A stretch of DNA of 64,000 nucleotides from an uncultured Prevotellaceae bacterium (GCA_946405805.1 CAMJIL010000001.1:1-64000); one strand, 5' to 3'. Positions 6,456 through 16,450 are shown, numbered from the stretch's first letter. Notes: generated from the letters alone by a model not told the origin. Translations and numbers: made by a program.

Positions 6456-7912
6456 ACAGAATAACTGATATAAAAGAAAAGCTTACAGCGAGGGAGAGAA
6501 TAGAGACATTGCTTGACAAGAACTCTTTTGTGGAGTTGGATAAGCATGTGGTACATCGTTGTACAGACTTCGGCATGGAGAAGAAACGTGTTGACGGCGA
6601 TGGCGTCATCAGCGGATACGGAAAGATTGACGGACGGACTGTCTTTGTCTATGCTTTCGACTTCGCTGTTATGGGTGGTTCGCTGAGTGCTGCCAATGCC
6701 CAGAAGATTGCTAAGGTGCAGGACCTTGCCCTGAAGAACGGTGCTCCGATAATAGGCATCAACGATTCCGGTGGCGCTCGTATTCAGGAGGGTGTTGAGT
6801 CGTTGACTGGCTTCGCCCACATCTTTAAGCGAAATGTTATGGCGAGTGGTGTGATACCTCAGATTTCTGCCATCATGGGACCCTGTGCAGGCGGTTCGTG
6901 CTATTCTCCTGCTTTGACCGACTTTATCCTGATGGTAAACGAACAAAGTCAGATGTTTGTCACAGGTCCTGATGTTGTAAGGGCGGTAACTAACGAGGAC
7001 GTGGATAAGGAAACCCTTGGCGGCGCAATGACTCACAACAGCGTCAGCGGTGTGTCACACTTCTTATGCAAAGACGATGAAGAGACGCTGTTGACAATAC
7101 GCGAGCTTATAGGCTTTATTCCTTCTAACAATATGGAGGATGCTCCTGTTCTCGCTGCTTCTGACGATGTAATGCGCGTTTGTCATGAATTGGATGATGT
7201 GGTGCCGACAGACCCTAATATGCCGTATGACATACGCAATATTATAGAGCCAATCTGTGACCAGCAGTATTTCTTTGAGATACAGCCTCAGTTTGCGCAG
7301 AATATCGTTATCGGCTTCGGTCGTCTGGCAGGAAGAACGGTGGGCTTTGTGGCAAATCAGCCTGATCATCTGGCCGGCGCCCTTGATATTGATGCTTCCG
7401 ACAAGGCGGCACGCTTCATTCGCTTCTGCGACTGCTTCAATATTCCTCTCGTGGCAATAGAGGATGTTCCGGGATTCCTGCCTGGTGTGGATCAGGAGCA
7501 TCATGGCATCATCCGTCATGGGGCGAAGATAGTCTATGCCTTTGCTGAGGCTACGGTGCCAAAGGTGACGCTGATAACGAGAAAGGCTTATGGTGGTGCA
7601 TACATCGTGATGAATTCAAAGTGTATCGGTGCGGATATCAATCTGGCGTATCCCACAGCGGAGATTGCCGTGATGGGAGCCGAGGGGGCATGTAACATCC
7701 TTTATAGAAAAGAATCTCCGGAAGTCAAAAAGGCAAAAGTGGCAGAGTATCGCGAGAAATTTGCCAATCCCCTGCCTGCCGCACGTCTGGGATACATCGA
7801 TGAGATTATTTCTCCATGTGATACCCGCATAAGGCTAATACAGTCGCTTGATATGTGCAGAAACAAGAATCAGAGCAATCCTCCGAAGAAACACGGAAAC
7901 ATGCCAATGTAA
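6452..7912 (+). CDS. mmdA: Acyl-CoA carboxyltransferase (MmdA/PccB family)
   Basis: 486 residues, a little shorter than the usual ~510. It is the carboxyltransferase that moves CO2 between biotin and propionyl-CoA/methylmalonyl-CoA. Visible: N-terminal ITDIKEKLTARERIETLLD, NDSGGARIQEG (104-114) and GPCAGGSCYSPALTDF (143-158), two oxyanion/CoA-binding glycine stretches, and in the C-terminal half DVPGFLPG and KAYGGAYIVM. Subunits of a membrane-bound Na+-pumping decarboxylase (beta/gamma chains) are not in the next genes, so the complex may be a soluble propionyl-CoA carboxylase; direction of the reaction cannot be decided from sequence. Cotranscribed with the carrier via a 4-base overlap. Confidence 0.88.
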   Translation: MNRITDIKEKLTARERIETLLDKNSFVELDKHVVHRCTDFGMEKKRVDGDGVISGYGKIDGRTVFVYAFDFAVMGGSLSAANAQKIAKVQDLALKNGAPIIGINDSGGARIQEGVESLTGFAHIFKRNVMASGVIPQISAIMGPCAGGSCYSPALTDFILMVNEQSQMFVTGPDVVRAVTNEDVDKETLGGAMTHNSVSGVSHFLCKDDEETLLTIRELIGFIPSNNMEDAPVLAASDDVMRVCHELDDVVPTDPNMPYDIRNIIEPICDQQYFFEIQPQFAQNIVIGFGRLAGRTVGFVANQPDHLAGALDIDASDKAARFIRFCDCFNIPLVAIEDVPGFLPGVDQEHHGIIRHGAKIVYAFAEATVPKVTLITRKAYGGAYIVMNSKCIGADINLAYPTAEIAVMGAEGACNILYRKESPEVKKAKVAEYREKFANPLPAARLGYIDEIISPCDTRIRLIQSLDMCRNKNQSNPPKKHGNMPM

Positions 7913-7961
7913 AAAGAATATAAAAATATCGGGAATATTTTGTATTTAGAAAAAAAAACTT

Positions 7962-7969
7962 TACTTTTG
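7962..7969 (+). promoter_or_regulatory. Promoter -7 box of the GT2 gene
   Basis: TACTTTTG matches TAnnTTTG, 32 bases before the ATG at 8002. Confidence 0.6.
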
Positions 7970-8001
7970 CGCTCTGAATACAAAAACAGACACATTACAT
8001 C

Positions 8002-8754
8002 ATGCGACCAAGCGACAGTATAGTAATAATTCCAACGTATAACGAGAAGGAGAATATAGAGAAGATTATCCGTGCTGTATTCTCTCTTGAGAAGTCTTTC
8101 CACATCCTGATTATTGATGACGGCAGCCCTGACGGTACTGCGGACATCGTGAAGAGACTTATCTCTACGGAGTTTGCGGGACAGCTTTTCATTGAGGAGC
8201 GTTCCGGAAAACTCGGACTCGGTACTGCATACATCAAGGGCTTCAAGTGGGCGTTGGCGCATGAGAACAACTATCAGTATGTTTTCGAGATGGATGCCGA
8301 CTTCTCTCACGACCCTAACGACTTGCCGCGTCTTTATAGCGCCTGTGCTGACGAGGGCTATGATGTCGCTATCGGTTCAAGATATGTCAGCGGTGTGAAC
8401 GTTGTCAACTGGCCTATGGGACGTGTGCTGATGAGTTATTTCGCATCTATGTACGTCCGCATGGTGACGGGTTTCAAAGTGCATGATACGACTGCGGGCT
8501 TTAAGTGCTATCGCAGAAAGGTGCTTGAGACGATAGAACTCGACAAGATACGTTTCAAGGGCTATGCCTTCCAGATAGAGATGAAATATACTGCCTACAA
8601 GATTGGCTTCAAGATTAAGGAGGTTCCCGTAATCTTTGTGAATCGTGTAGAAGGCGTCAGCAAGATGAACGGCGGCATCTTTGGCGAGGCATTCTTCGGC
8701 GTAATGAGGTTGAGACTCGACGGCTGGCTGAGGAAATACCCGAAGATCGGTTAG
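8002..8754 (+). CDS. Polyprenol-phosphate mannosyltransferase-like GT2 enzyme
   Basis: 250 residues, full length for the dolichol/polyprenol monophosphomannose synthase type without a membrane anchor. It likely transfers a sugar (mannose or glucose) from a nucleotide sugar to undecaprenyl phosphate at the inner face of the membrane. Visible: IVIIPTYNEKENIE (7-20), nucleotide-binding IIDDGSPDGT (37-46), the metal motif DAD (98-100) inside FEMDADFSHDP, and RYVSGVNVVNWP. It has its own promoter box and ends before a terminator shared with pgi. The exact sugar is not predictable. Confidence 0.85.
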   Translation: MRPSDSIVIIPTYNEKENIEKIIRAVFSLEKSFHILIIDDGSPDGTADIVKRLISTEFAGQLFIEERSGKLGLGTAYIKGFKWALAHENNYQYVFEMDADFSHDPNDLPRLYSACADEGYDVAIGSRYVSGVNVVNWPMGRVLMSYFASMYVRMVTGFKVHDTTAGFKCYRRKVLETIELDKIRFKGYAFQIEMKYTAYKIGFKIKEVPVIFVNRVEGVSKMNGGIFGEAFFGVMRLRLDGWLRKYPKIG

Positions 8755-8799
8755 CGGTTATCGGTTATCGATATCGGTTATCGTATAGCGTAAATACAA

Positions 8800-8831
8800 A
8801 AAGACCTTGGTTCCGAAGAATCAAGGTCTTT
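8800..8831. terminator. Bidirectional terminator between the GT2 gene and pgi
   Basis: AAAGACCTTG (8800-8809) and CAAGGTCTTT (8822-8831) form a perfect 10-bp stem with A's on the left and T's on the right, between convergent genes. Flanked by GGTTATC and GTAAACC tandem words. Confidence 0.8.
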
Positions 8832-8872
8832 ATCTTTCTATAAACGGTAAACTGTAAACCGTAAACCGTAAA

Positions 8873-10225
8873 CTACTCCGCTGCCAGCTTTGCGCGGATA
8901 GCCTTTGTCTCCTCTTCGTAGCCAGGCTTCTCGAGCAGAGCGAACATATTCTTCTTATATGCTTCTACACCAGGCTGGTTGAAGGCATTGACGCCAAGCA
9001 ACTGACCAGAGATGCCACAGGCAATCTCGAAGAAGTATATCAGCTGTCCGTAGTTATAAGCATCCAGACGCTCTATTGATACGAGAATATTAGGTACACC
9101 GCCATCAACGTGTGCCAGACGTGTTCCGAGTTCGGCATTCTTGTTGACCTCGTCGATGCGCTTGCCAGCAAGGAAGTTCAGACCGTCAAGATTCTCTGCG
9201 TCGGATGGGAAGAGAAGTTTCTTCTCTGGATTCTCTACGCTGATGCAGGTCTCGAAGATGGTGCGCTCACCGTCCTGTATCCACTGACCCATAGAGTGAA
9301 GGTCGGTAGTGAAGTCGCAAGATGCAGGGAAGATACCCTTGCCGTCCTTACCCTCAGACTCACCAAAGAGCTGCTTCCACCATTCAGCATAGAAGTGGAG
9401 CTTTGGCTGGTAGTTGATGAGAATCTCAATCTTCTTGCCTGCAGCATAGAGAGCATTTCTTGTTGCAGCATAGAGAGCAGCAGGATTCTCTTCGAATGGT
9501 ACGTCGATGCCACACTGCTTCTCCATAGCCTGTGCTCCGGCAACAAGCTGGTCGATGTCGATGCCAGCGCATGCTATTGGCAGCAAGCCTACCGGTGTCA
9601 GTACAGAGAAACGTCCGCCAACATTGTCTGGAATTACGAATGTCTTGTAACCTTCCTTGTCGGCACACATGCGTGCAGCACCCTTCGTTGCGTCAGTAAC
9701 AGCAACGATGAGTTCCTTTGCGGCAGCCTTACCAACCTGAGCCTCCAACTGTGTTTTCAGCAGACGGAAGGTGAGAGCTGTCTCTGTTGTAGTACCAGAC
9801 TTTGAAATATTTATAATAGCGAATGTCTTTGTCTTCAAATATTCTGTCAGTTCAGCAAGATAGTCCTCACCGATATTGTTACCGGCAAAAACAACCACGG
9901 GATTCTTCTTGTCCTGTACGAGCCAAGCGAAAGTATTGCTGAGGCCCTCGATGACAGCCTTTGCTCCAAGATATGAGCCACCGATGCCGGCAATAACAAC
10001 TACCTCAGCCTTTGAACGCAGAGTCTCTGCACAAGCCTTCACCTCGTTGAGGAATTCTGGTGTGATGCTTGATGGAAGATGTAACCATCCGAGGAAATCG
10101 TTACCAGGAACGGTGCCTTCTTCAAGACCTTTCTGTGCCTGAGCTACTTTGTCTTTGAATGCCATGATGGCTCCTGCTGGAAGAAATTGCTGAGCCTTTG
10201 TGATGTCTAAAGAAATGTTCTTCAT
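8873..10225 (-). CDS. pgi: Glucose-6-phosphate isomerase
   Basis: 450 residues, the usual length of the bacterial short form. Interconverts glucose 6-phosphate and fructose 6-phosphate in glycolysis in the cytoplasm. Visible: [16 protein letters not shown] near residue 75-90, the sugar-phosphate motif [13 protein letters not shown] near 140, [21 protein letters not shown] (signature of the family) and near the C-terminus [10 protein letters not shown] with the catalytic-loop Lys. Start ATG at 10225 gives a standard N-terminus. It lies downstream of rpmE2, from which it is separated by a strong terminator, so it is probably transcribed alone. Confidence 0.96.
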   Translation of the reverse strand: MKNISLDITKAQQFLPAGAIMAFKDKVAQAQKGLEEGTVPGNDFLGWLHLPSSITPEFLNEVKACAETLRSKAEVVVIAGIGGSYLGAKAVIEGLSNTFAWLVQDKKNPVVVFAGNNIGEDYLAELTEYLKTKTFAIINISKSGTTTETALTFRLLKTQLEAQVGKAAAKELIVAVTDATKGAARMCADKEGYKTFVIPDNVGGRFSVLTPVGLLPIACAGIDIDQLVAGAQAMEKQCGIDVPFEENPAALYAATRNALYAAGKKIEILINYQPKLHFYAEWWKQLFGESEGKDGKGIFPASCDFTTDLHSMGQWIQDGERTIFETCISVENPEKKLLFPSDAENLDGLNFLAGKRIDEVNKNAELGTRLAHVDGGVPNILVSIERLDAYNYGQLIYFFEIACGISGQLLGVNAFNQPGVEAYKKNMFALLEKPGYEEETKAIRAKLAAE

Positions 10226-10282
10226 AATAGTTATGGTTTTTAAACTTTATAGTGTTTAGGAAACTTGTTTCTTGTTTTGAGC

Positions 10283-10323
10283 AAAAAAGCGTAAACAAAT
10301 GCTCTGTTTGCAAATGTTTACGC
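10283..10323 (-). terminator. Rho-independent terminator of rpmE2
   Basis: On the - strand GCGTAAACA (10323-10315) pairs with TGTTTACGC (10297-10289) and is followed by TTTTTT (10288-10283). Confidence 0.85.
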
Positions 10324-10352
10324 TTCTCAATATCGTTTTATTCGAAATATGA

Positions 10353-10604
10353 TTATTTCTTGATGTTGCCGTAACGCTGCTGGAAACGATCAACGCGACC
10401 TGCTGTGTCAACGAGCTTGCTCTTACCTGTGTAGAATGGGTGTGAAGAAGAAGAAATTTCTATCTTTACTACTGGATATGTCTCGCCGTTGAATTCTACT
10501 GTGTCAGTGGTCTTACATGTTGACCTTGTGAGGAACATATCACCGTTTGACATGTCTTTGAATACTACTGGACGATAATTTTCTGGATGAAGATCTTTTT
10601 TCAT
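10353..10604 (-). CDS. rpmE2: 50S ribosomal protein L31 type B
   Basis: 83 residues. Starts [19 protein letters not shown] and contains [29 protein letters not shown], the L31 signature. The zinc-binding CxxC pair of type A L31 is missing (one Cys only, in CKTTDT), so this is the zinc-free type B. Component of the large ribosomal subunit. It has its own promoter box ~65 bases upstream and a strong terminator. In other bacteria zinc-free L31 copies are often induced under zinc limitation; no Zur site was identified here. Confidence 0.95.
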   Translation of the reverse strand: MKKDLHPENYRPVVFKDMSNGDMFLTRSTCKTTDTVEFNGETYPVVKIEISSSSHPFYTGKSKLVDTAGRVDRFQQRYGNIKK

Positions 10605-10668
10605 TTTCTTTTAATTTTATGGCGCCGAGAATAAGCACCTTGTTATTAATAAATTATTTTAACGGGTG

Positions 10669-10676
10669 CAAAGGTA
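10669..10676 (-). promoter_or_regulatory. Promoter -7 box of rpmE2
   Basis: CAAAGGTA on the + strand is TACCTTTG on the - strand, leaving a ~60-base leader before the ATG at 10604. Confidence 0.7.
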
Positions 10677-10723
10677 CGAAAAAAAAACGTATCAGCCAAA
10701 TAATTTTTCACCTTTTTTATTAT

Positions 10724-11761
10724 TTATATAAGATACATGCCATATTTCTTACACTCCTGGCGCTGCTCTTCGGGCCAGATGGAAGCTTGTATCTCTCCTA
10801 CGTGGGCTTTCTGCAGAAGCACCATACACAGACGGCTCTGACCTATTCCGCCACCGATAGAGAGAGGCAGTTTGTCTTCAAGAAGTCTCTTGTGGAAATA
10901 TAGTTCCTTGCGGTCTTCCTTGCCTTCAAGAGCCAACTGGCGTAGCAGGGCCTCCTTGTCAACTCTGATGCCCATAGAACTCAGCTCGATTGCTCTGTCA
11001 AGGATTGGATACCATATTAATATATCACCATTGAGTCCGAGATAACCGTCGCTGTTCGGTGTCGTCCAGTCGTCATAGTCTGGAGCGCGTCCGTCATGCT
11101 TTTCGCCATTAGACAATTTACCGCCAATGCCCATGATAAATACTGCACCATATTTCTTTGCGATAGCATCCTCACGCTCCTTCGGAGTCTTGTCAGGATA
11201 CATTTGCAGAAGTTCCTCAGAGTGTATGAAATGTATCTCGCGTGGCAGGAATGGCTTCAGCTGAGGGTATGTCTCGTATGTAAGGTATTCTGTACGCAGG
11301 ATTGCAGCATAGATTCGCCTTACAACATTCTTAAGGAATTCTATGTTTCTCTCTTCCTTGGTCATTACTGCTTCCCAGTCCCACTGATCTACATACAGGG
11401 AATGAAGGTTGTCGAGCTCTTCGTCAGCACGTATGGCATTCATGTCGGTATATATGCCATAGCCAGTTTCTATTTTGTACTCGGAAAGAGTCAGACGCTT
11501 CCATTTTGCCAAAGAGTGAACCACCTCTGCTTTCTGGTCGCCAAGATCCTTTATTGGGAATGTTACGGCACGCTCTACACCATTCAGGTCGTCGTTGATG
11601 CCAAGACCTTTAAGCACGAAGAGTGGGGCAGTGACCCTGCGAAGACGTAACTCTGTTGAAAGATTCTGTTGGAAGAAATCCTTTATCAGTTTAATGCCTT
11701 GTTCTGTCTGCTTGAGGTCGAGAATAGCCTTATAATTTGTAGGCTTTATAAGTTTGCTCAT
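10724..11761 (-). CDS. asnA: Aspartate--ammonia ligase
   Basis: 345 residues, normal for AsnA, the ammonia-dependent asparagine synthetase related to class II tRNA synthetases. Makes asparagine from aspartate, NH3 and ATP. Visible: N-terminal TEQGIKLIKDFFQQNLSTEL, APLFVLKGLGINDDLNG, the WDWE region (QWDWEAVMT), and the class II motif 3-like SIGGGIGQSRLCMVLL near the C-terminus. ATG 11761 lies ~95 bases after a TACTTTTG promoter box. Stands alone. Confidence 0.95.
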   Translation of the reverse strand: MSKLIKPTNYKAILDLKQTEQGIKLIKDFFQQNLSTELRLRRVTAPLFVLKGLGINDDLNGVERAVTFPIKDLGDQKAEVVHSLAKWKRLTLSEYKIETGYGIYTDMNAIRADEELDNLHSLYVDQWDWEAVMTKEERNIEFLKNVVRRIYAAILRTEYLTYETYPQLKPFLPREIHFIHSEELLQMYPDKTPKEREDAIAKKYGAVFIMGIGGKLSNGEKHDGRAPDYDDWTTPNSDGYLGLNGDILIWYPILDRAIELSSMGIRVDKEALLRQLALEGKEDRKELYFHKRLLEDKLPLSIGGGIGQSRLCMVLLQKAHVGEIQASIWPEEQRQECKKYGMYLI

Positions 11762-11855
11762 GATAATGTGTGTGTTGTGAGAACACTTTGTCTTTTTTTG
11801 TTTTGTTTAATGATGTTTTGGGGCAAATTGATACCCGATTTTGCAAATTTGCATG

Positions 11856-11863
11856 CAAAAGTA
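11856..11863 (-). promoter_or_regulatory. Promoter -7 box of asnA
   Basis: CAAAAGTA on the + strand reads TACTTTTG on the - strand; the leader to the ATG would be ~90 bases. Confidence 0.5.
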
Positions 11864-11961
11864 GTGTTTTATTATGAGATATGCAAGCATTTTGTCAAAA
11901 AAATCCGTAAATTACAAAAAAAATGTAATATATCTGACGGTTTGCTTGCTTTTTTTGGTTT

Positions 11962-13167
11962 TTACAATGTAATTCCCACAGTACCTTTCATGTTCCACTG
12001 GAAGACTTTGAAGGATGTGCCTTCGAAGTAGGAGCGGAGGTAATTAGCTTGTGCGAAGACGCTGAAGACCCATATCTTGTACCTATAGGCTGCGGCGATG
12101 CGGGCGTTGACGTTGAGGGCCACCTTACCATGCTCGGAATGTTCTTCGCCAGGGGTTACCGTCACGCCGTAGATTTCCGTCCGAGCGGCATCCTTATACT
12201 GGTAGGCCCAGTCGTATTTATAGAGTTTCGAACTGCTGAAGAATGTCAGTACAGGCATTGCCATCATATTTATCACGAGCCCCGGTTTGGGCACCCAGTT
12301 ATAGGTATAACCGCCGCCAGCACTGAGCTGGTTCATCTTTACCTTGCCGATGTGGTTGGCTTCTAAGAGAAGACCGATGTTGTCAGGAGAGGAGTAGTCG
12401 CACTTCTGGTAGTTGAACATCATGCCTGCGATGAACGAACCGGCAGAACGTAGCTGTACCGTGGAAAGGTCGTATGTGGCGGAGAGGGAGAATTTCTTCT
12501 TGTTGAAAATCCAATAGCCATCGAATACGAACGACTCTAGCTTGTAAGCGTAATCATTGCTCTCCACCAGCTGTTCGAATGGTATGCCCTTCTCGGCCCA
12601 TCCCTTCAGTTTGTGGTCAGTGTTAGAACGTATCCATCTGACATTAAGACTGTAGTTGGGTGAAGCGAAGTTCATGGCAAGGTTGGTGCTGTTCTGTCCC
12701 GTCTTGAAGTATGAAAAACCAAAGCCGTAGCCCATATATCCCACCCATATGCCGGAAGATGCTGACATTGGCGGGCGCACCTTCAGGTCGAAGCTCCACG
12801 ACTTGTCGCCTTCTTTGGACGTGTTCTCTACATCAACAGCCATATCGTCCATATCGGCAATAAGCGACACACGCCACTTGCGCTTTGGCAGACCGATGTA
12901 GGTTGGGTCGGTGCCCTTGATGCCCGAAGAGTCGAGATAGTTTCTCAGCTTCCCCGTAACGAAGTCCTTAGTGGCATCATAGGTCTTTACGACTATGAAT
13001 TTTGTCTTCTTTTCGATGCTGCGCTCATCCCTCTTCAGCACCTCTTCCTCATGCTTCAGCTTGCTCTCCTTGGGTTCTGAGGTGGTGATGCTGTCGCCGT
13101 CATCAATGCCTGCAGCAAAACCGCTGCAAGAGAACAATATTGTCAAAAAGAGAACGGTCGTCTTCAT
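11962..13167 (-). CDS. DUF4421 family outer-membrane-like protein
   Basis: 401 residues with a signal peptide (MKTTVLFLTILFSCSGFAAG). After a charged region (KHEEEVLKRDERSIEKK) come many alternating hydrophobic/polar strands ending WNMKGTVGITL, an aromatic-and-Leu end typical of beta-barrels. I recognise it as DUF4421, a Bacteroidota family of unknown role. Location in the outer membrane is inferred from signal and strand pattern. It has its own promoter box (TATTTTTG, - strand) and is divergent from the DUF1015 gene. Confidence 0.75.
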   Translation of the reverse strand: MKTTVLFLTILFSCSGFAAGIDDGDSITTSEPKESKLKHEEEVLKRDERSIEKKTKFIVVKTYDATKDFVTGKLRNYLDSSGIKGTDPTYIGLPKRKWRVSLIADMDDMAVDVENTSKEGDKSWSFDLKVRPPMSASSGIWVGYMGYGFGFSYFKTGQNSTNLAMNFASPNYSLNVRWIRSNTDHKLKGWAEKGIPFEQLVESNDYAYKLESFVFDGYWIFNKKKFSLSATYDLSTVQLRSAGSFIAGMMFNYQKCDYSSPDNIGLLLEANHIGKVKMNQLSAGGGYTYNWVPKPGLVINMMAMPVLTFFSSSKLYKYDWAYQYKDAARTEIYGVTVTPGEEHSEHGKVALNVNARIAAAYRYKIWVFSVFAQANYLRSYFEGTSFKVFQWNMKGTVGITL

Positions 13168-13190
13168 AGTTTAACTTCCTTTTTCTGCCG

Positions 13191-13198
13191 CAAAAATA
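13191..13198 (-). promoter_or_regulatory. Promoter -7 box of the DUF4421 gene
   Basis: CAAAAATA (+) is TATTTTTG (-), 24 bases before the ATG at 13167. Confidence 0.5.
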
Positions 13199-13260
13199 TA
13201 AAAAAGAAATCAATCTCACAAATAAAACGTTTTTTATTTGCATTTCTCATAACTTAATCG

Positions 13261-13268
13261 TACCTTTG
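13261..13268 (+). promoter_or_regulatory. Promoter -7 box of the DUF1015 operon
   Basis: TACCTTTG preceded by CATAACTTAATCG, a block also found before the genes at 34305 and 36808. The leader to 13322 contains repeated TTCAAT words. Confidence 0.75.
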
Positions 13269-13321
13269 CGGTCGAAATTTTTCAATTTTCAATGCTCAAT
13301 GTTCAATAAATTAAATATATT

Positions 13322-14590
13322 ATGGCAATAGTAAAACCATTCAAGGGCATCCGCCCACCAAAGGAGTTAGTGGAAGAAGTAGAATCACGCCCATACGACG
13401 TGCTCGACTCCGAAGAAGCCCGCGCTGAGGCAGGGGATAATGAGAAGTCTCTCTATCACATCATTAAGCCAGAGATAAACTTCGCCCCTGGTACGAGCGA
13501 GTATGATCCGAAGGTGTATGAGGAGGCTGCACGCCAGTTTAAGAAGTTCCAGGACAAGGGATGGCTCGTGCAGGACAACAAGGAACAGTACTACATCTAC
13601 GCACAGACCTCTTCACTGCCTGCCAACGGTGGAAAGGAAAAAACACAGTACGGCCTTGTAGTGGGTGCCTATTCCGGTGACTATGAGAAGGGCATAATAA
13701 AGAAGCACGAACTGACACGTCGCGACAAAGAAGAAGACAGAATGAAGCACGTTCGCGTGAACAATGCTAACATCGAGCCTGTATTCTTCGCTTATCCTGA
13801 CAACGAGACTCTCGACAAACTCATCATGCGCTATGCCGCAGGAGAGCCTGAGTATGACTTCGTTGCTCCAATCGACGGCTTCCGTCACAGACTGTGGATT
13901 GTTTCTGACGATAAAGACATCGCCACCATAACAGAGGAATTTGCAAAGATGCCAGCCCTCTACATTGCTGACGGCCACCACCGCTCAGCTGCCGCAGCAC
14001 TCGTAGGAACAGAGAAGGCAAAGCAGAACCCTAACCATAAGGGTGACGAGGAATATAACTACTTTATGGCTGTTGCCTTCCAAGCAAGTCAGCTGACCGT
14101 GTTGGATTACAACCGCGTAGTGAAAGACCTCAACGGCAATACCTCAGAGGAGTTTCTTGAGAAACTGCAGAAGAATTTTGTTGTAGAGAAGAAGGGTAAG
14201 GAGGAGTATCGCCCACAGCATGCTCATCAGTTCTCGCTGTATCTCGACGGCGAATGGTATAGCCTTGACGCAAAGCCCGGCACCTTCGACGATAACGACC
14301 CAATCGGCGTGCTCGATGTGGATATCTCTTCACGACTCATCCTGCAGGATATCCTTGAGATTGGCGACCTGCGTTCAAGCCAGCGCATAGACTTCGTAGG
14401 AGGACTGCGCGGATTGGGAGAACTGAAGAGACGTGTGGATTCTGGCGAGATGCGTATGGCATTGGCGCTATATCCTGTGTCAATGAAACAGATAATGGAT
14501 ATTGCCGACTCTGGTAATATCATGCCTCCAAAGGCTACATGGTTTGAGCCAAAGCTGCGCTCTGGACTCATTATTCACAAGTTAGACTAA
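13322..14590 (+). CDS. DUF1015 family protein
   Basis: 422 residues, full length for DUF1015, a widespread soluble family often found near serine-biosynthesis genes in this phylum; biochemical role not established. Visible family landmarks: VKPFKGIRPPKELVEEVESRPYDV at the start, SLYHIIKPE, and ADGHHRSAAA near residue 215-225. No signal peptide. It has its own promoter and is followed 67 bases later by a MATE transporter, with AGGAATT and TTCATCC tandem words in the gap; serA/serC are not here. Confidence 0.88.
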   Translation: MAIVKPFKGIRPPKELVEEVESRPYDVLDSEEARAEAGDNEKSLYHIIKPEINFAPGTSEYDPKVYEEAARQFKKFQDKGWLVQDNKEQYYIYAQTSSLPANGGKEKTQYGLVVGAYSGDYEKGIIKKHELTRRDKEEDRMKHVRVNNANIEPVFFAYPDNETLDKLIMRYAAGEPEYDFVAPIDGFRHRLWIVSDDKDIATITEEFAKMPALYIADGHHRSAAAALVGTEKAKQNPNHKGDEEYNYFMAVAFQASQLTVLDYNRVVKDLNGNTSEEFLEKLQKNFVVEKKGKEEYRPQHAHQFSLYLDGEWYSLDAKPGTFDDNDPIGVLDVDISSRLILQDILEIGDLRSSQRIDFVGGLRGLGELKRRVDSGEMRMALALYPVSMKQIMDIADSGNIMPPKATWFEPKLRSGLIIHKLD

Positions 14591-14657
14591 CAGTTAGGAA
14601 TTAGGAATTAGGAATTAGGAATTATTCATCCTTCATCCTTCTTCCTTCATCACTTTT

Positions 14658-15971
14658 GTGAACAAGCAAATTCTGCAACTGGCAATACCATCGATAATCT
14701 CCAACATCACAGTACCGCTGTTGGGGTTTGTCGATGTCGCAATCACCGGCCACATGGGTGATGCTCGCTATATGGCGGCCATCGCTGTGGGGTCGATGTT
14801 GTTTAATATAATGTACTGGATGTTTTCCTTCCTGCGCTTCGGCACAGGGGGAATGACAGCCCAGACATACGGACAGAAGAATGACGAGGAATGTGCTTTG
14901 TTGTTGTTCCGTTCGCAGATGACTTCCTTCGCTGTCGCCTTAGGACTCTTCGTGTTGCAGGTGCCGTTGTTCGCACTAGCCGTGTGGGTGATTCAGCCGG
15001 CGGAAAACCTGATAGGCATCATACAGACTTATTACAGCATCTGCATCTTCGGAACGTTTCCGTCGCTGGCGCTGTATGCCTTCACCGGGTGGTTTGTCGG
15101 AATGCAGAATACACGATTTCCGATGGTGATATCCATAACACAGAATATCATCAACATCTGTCTCAGTTACGTCTTGGTATTCTTCTTCGGCATGAAGATA
15201 GCGGGCGTCGCGTATGGTACGCTGATAGCACAATGGTGCGGCGCACTGATGGCGATAGCACTGATAGCATGGAAGTATGGAGAACTGTTTAGGAGACTGC
15301 CAAACCTCAAAGCGAAGGTGTTCAGGATGGAGGCCTTCAAACGCTTCTTTATGGTAAACCAAACCATATTTCTGCGCACGATATTCCTCATCGCCGTAAA
15401 CCTGTACTTCATAAAGGTGGGTGCCAGAGGCGGAGCGATAATACTTGCAGTCAACGCGATGCTGATGCAGTTCTTCATCTTCTACACCTATGTAATGGAC
15501 GGCTTCGCCTTTGCTGCCGAAGCTCTATGCGGAAGATATTACGGTGCGAAGGACAGCGGCAACTTCAATCTCGCCATGAAGGGTGTATGGCTTTGGGGGG
15601 TGCTACTCACCACTGCATACACTCTTTTCTACGGCTTTGGTGGCGACTTCATGGTGGCGCTGATGACAGACGACATCGTTATCCGCTTTGCATCACAACC
15701 ATACATGCCGTGGGCAATAGCGATACCCTTCTGCGGACTTGCAGCATTCGTGTGGGACGGAGTGTTCGTGGGAATAACTAATATAAAAGGTATGTTGATG
15801 GGCACCTTCGTGGGAGCTGTATTCTTCTTTGTAATACTTAACATCCCATATCCATTCGACATGACGACAACAATTCGCAACATTATACTGTGGTGCGCCT
15901 TTGATGCATACCTGATAATGAGAGGCGTTACGCAAACGATAGTGTGGAAACTAAAACCAAAAGAAATATAA
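14658..15971 (+). CDS. MATE family efflux transporter
   Basis: 437 residues with about 12 hydrophobic segments. Start is GTG at 14658, giving MNKQILQLAIPSIISNITVPLLGFVDVAITGHMGD, the typical MATE N-terminus with the conserved VD. An inner-membrane Na+- or H+-coupled exporter of the DinF-like branch; substrates cannot be predicted. The next gene starts six bases after its stop, so it is cotranscribed with the deaminase. Confidence 0.9.
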   Translation: MNKQILQLAIPSIISNITVPLLGFVDVAITGHMGDARYMAAIAVGSMLFNIMYWMFSFLRFGTGGMTAQTYGQKNDEECALLLFRSQMTSFAVALGLFVLQVPLFALAVWVIQPAENLIGIIQTYYSICIFGTFPSLALYAFTGWFVGMQNTRFPMVISITQNIINICLSYVLVFFFGMKIAGVAYGTLIAQWCGALMAIALIAWKYGELFRRLPNLKAKVFRMEAFKRFFMVNQTIFLRTIFLIAVNLYFIKVGARGGAIILAVNAMLMQFFIFYTYVMDGFAFAAEALCGRYYGAKDSGNFNLAMKGVWLWGVLLTTAYTLFYGFGGDFMVALMTDDIVIRFASQPYMPWAIAIPFCGLAAFVWDGVFVGITNIKGMLMGTFVGAVFFFVILNIPYPFDMTTTIRNIILWCAFDAYLIMRGVTQTIVWKLKPKEI

Positions 15972-15976
15972 TAGTT

Positions 15977-16450
15977 ATGGACGAGAAAGACAAAAAATTC
16001 ATGCAGCAGGCAATAGACCTGAGTATTGAGAATGTAAAAAACGGTGGCGGCCCATTCGGTGCTGTCATAGTTCGCGGCGACGATGTAATAGCAACGGGCG
16101 TGAACAACGTGGTGCCGCATTGCGACCCGACGGCACATGCAGAGGTGAGCGCCATAAGGAGGGCGTGCCAGAAAGTGAATAACTTCAAACTGGAGGGATG
16201 CAGCATATACACTTCCTGCGAACCGTGTCCTATGTGCCTGAGTGCCATATACTGGGCGGGAATTGAACGCATATATTACGGTAATACAAAGCAGGACGCA
16301 GAGGAGATAAACTTTAGCGACAAATTTATCTATGACGAAATAGAACGCCCCGTTTCAGAGCGCCATATACCTGCCACGATGATGATGAGAGACGAGGCAC
16401 AGAAAGCTTTCGAAGCGTGGAAGAATAAAGAAGATAAAACGGAATACTAA
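15977..16450 (+). CDS. Guanine deaminase-like nucleoside/nucleobase deaminase
   Basis: 157 residues from ATG 15977; an in-frame upstream ATG at 15944 lies inside the MATE gene and is less likely. Cytidine-deaminase-like fold with HAE (54-56) as zinc ligand and proton shuttle and PCPMC (83-87) with Cys84 and Cys87 as zinc ligands. GGGPFGAVIVR and the C-terminal ERPVSERHIP fit the GuaD guanine deaminase branch better than tRNA adenosine deaminase TadA. Likely purine salvage, guanine to xanthine. Substrate assignment is from family resemblance. Confidence 0.82.
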   Translation: MDEKDKKFMQQAIDLSIENVKNGGGPFGAVIVRGDDVIATGVNNVVPHCDPTAHAEVSAIRRACQKVNNFKLEGCSIYTSCEPCPMCLSAIYWAGIERIYYGNTKQDAEEINFSDKFIYDEIERPVSERHIPATMMMRDEAQKAFEAWKNKEDKTEY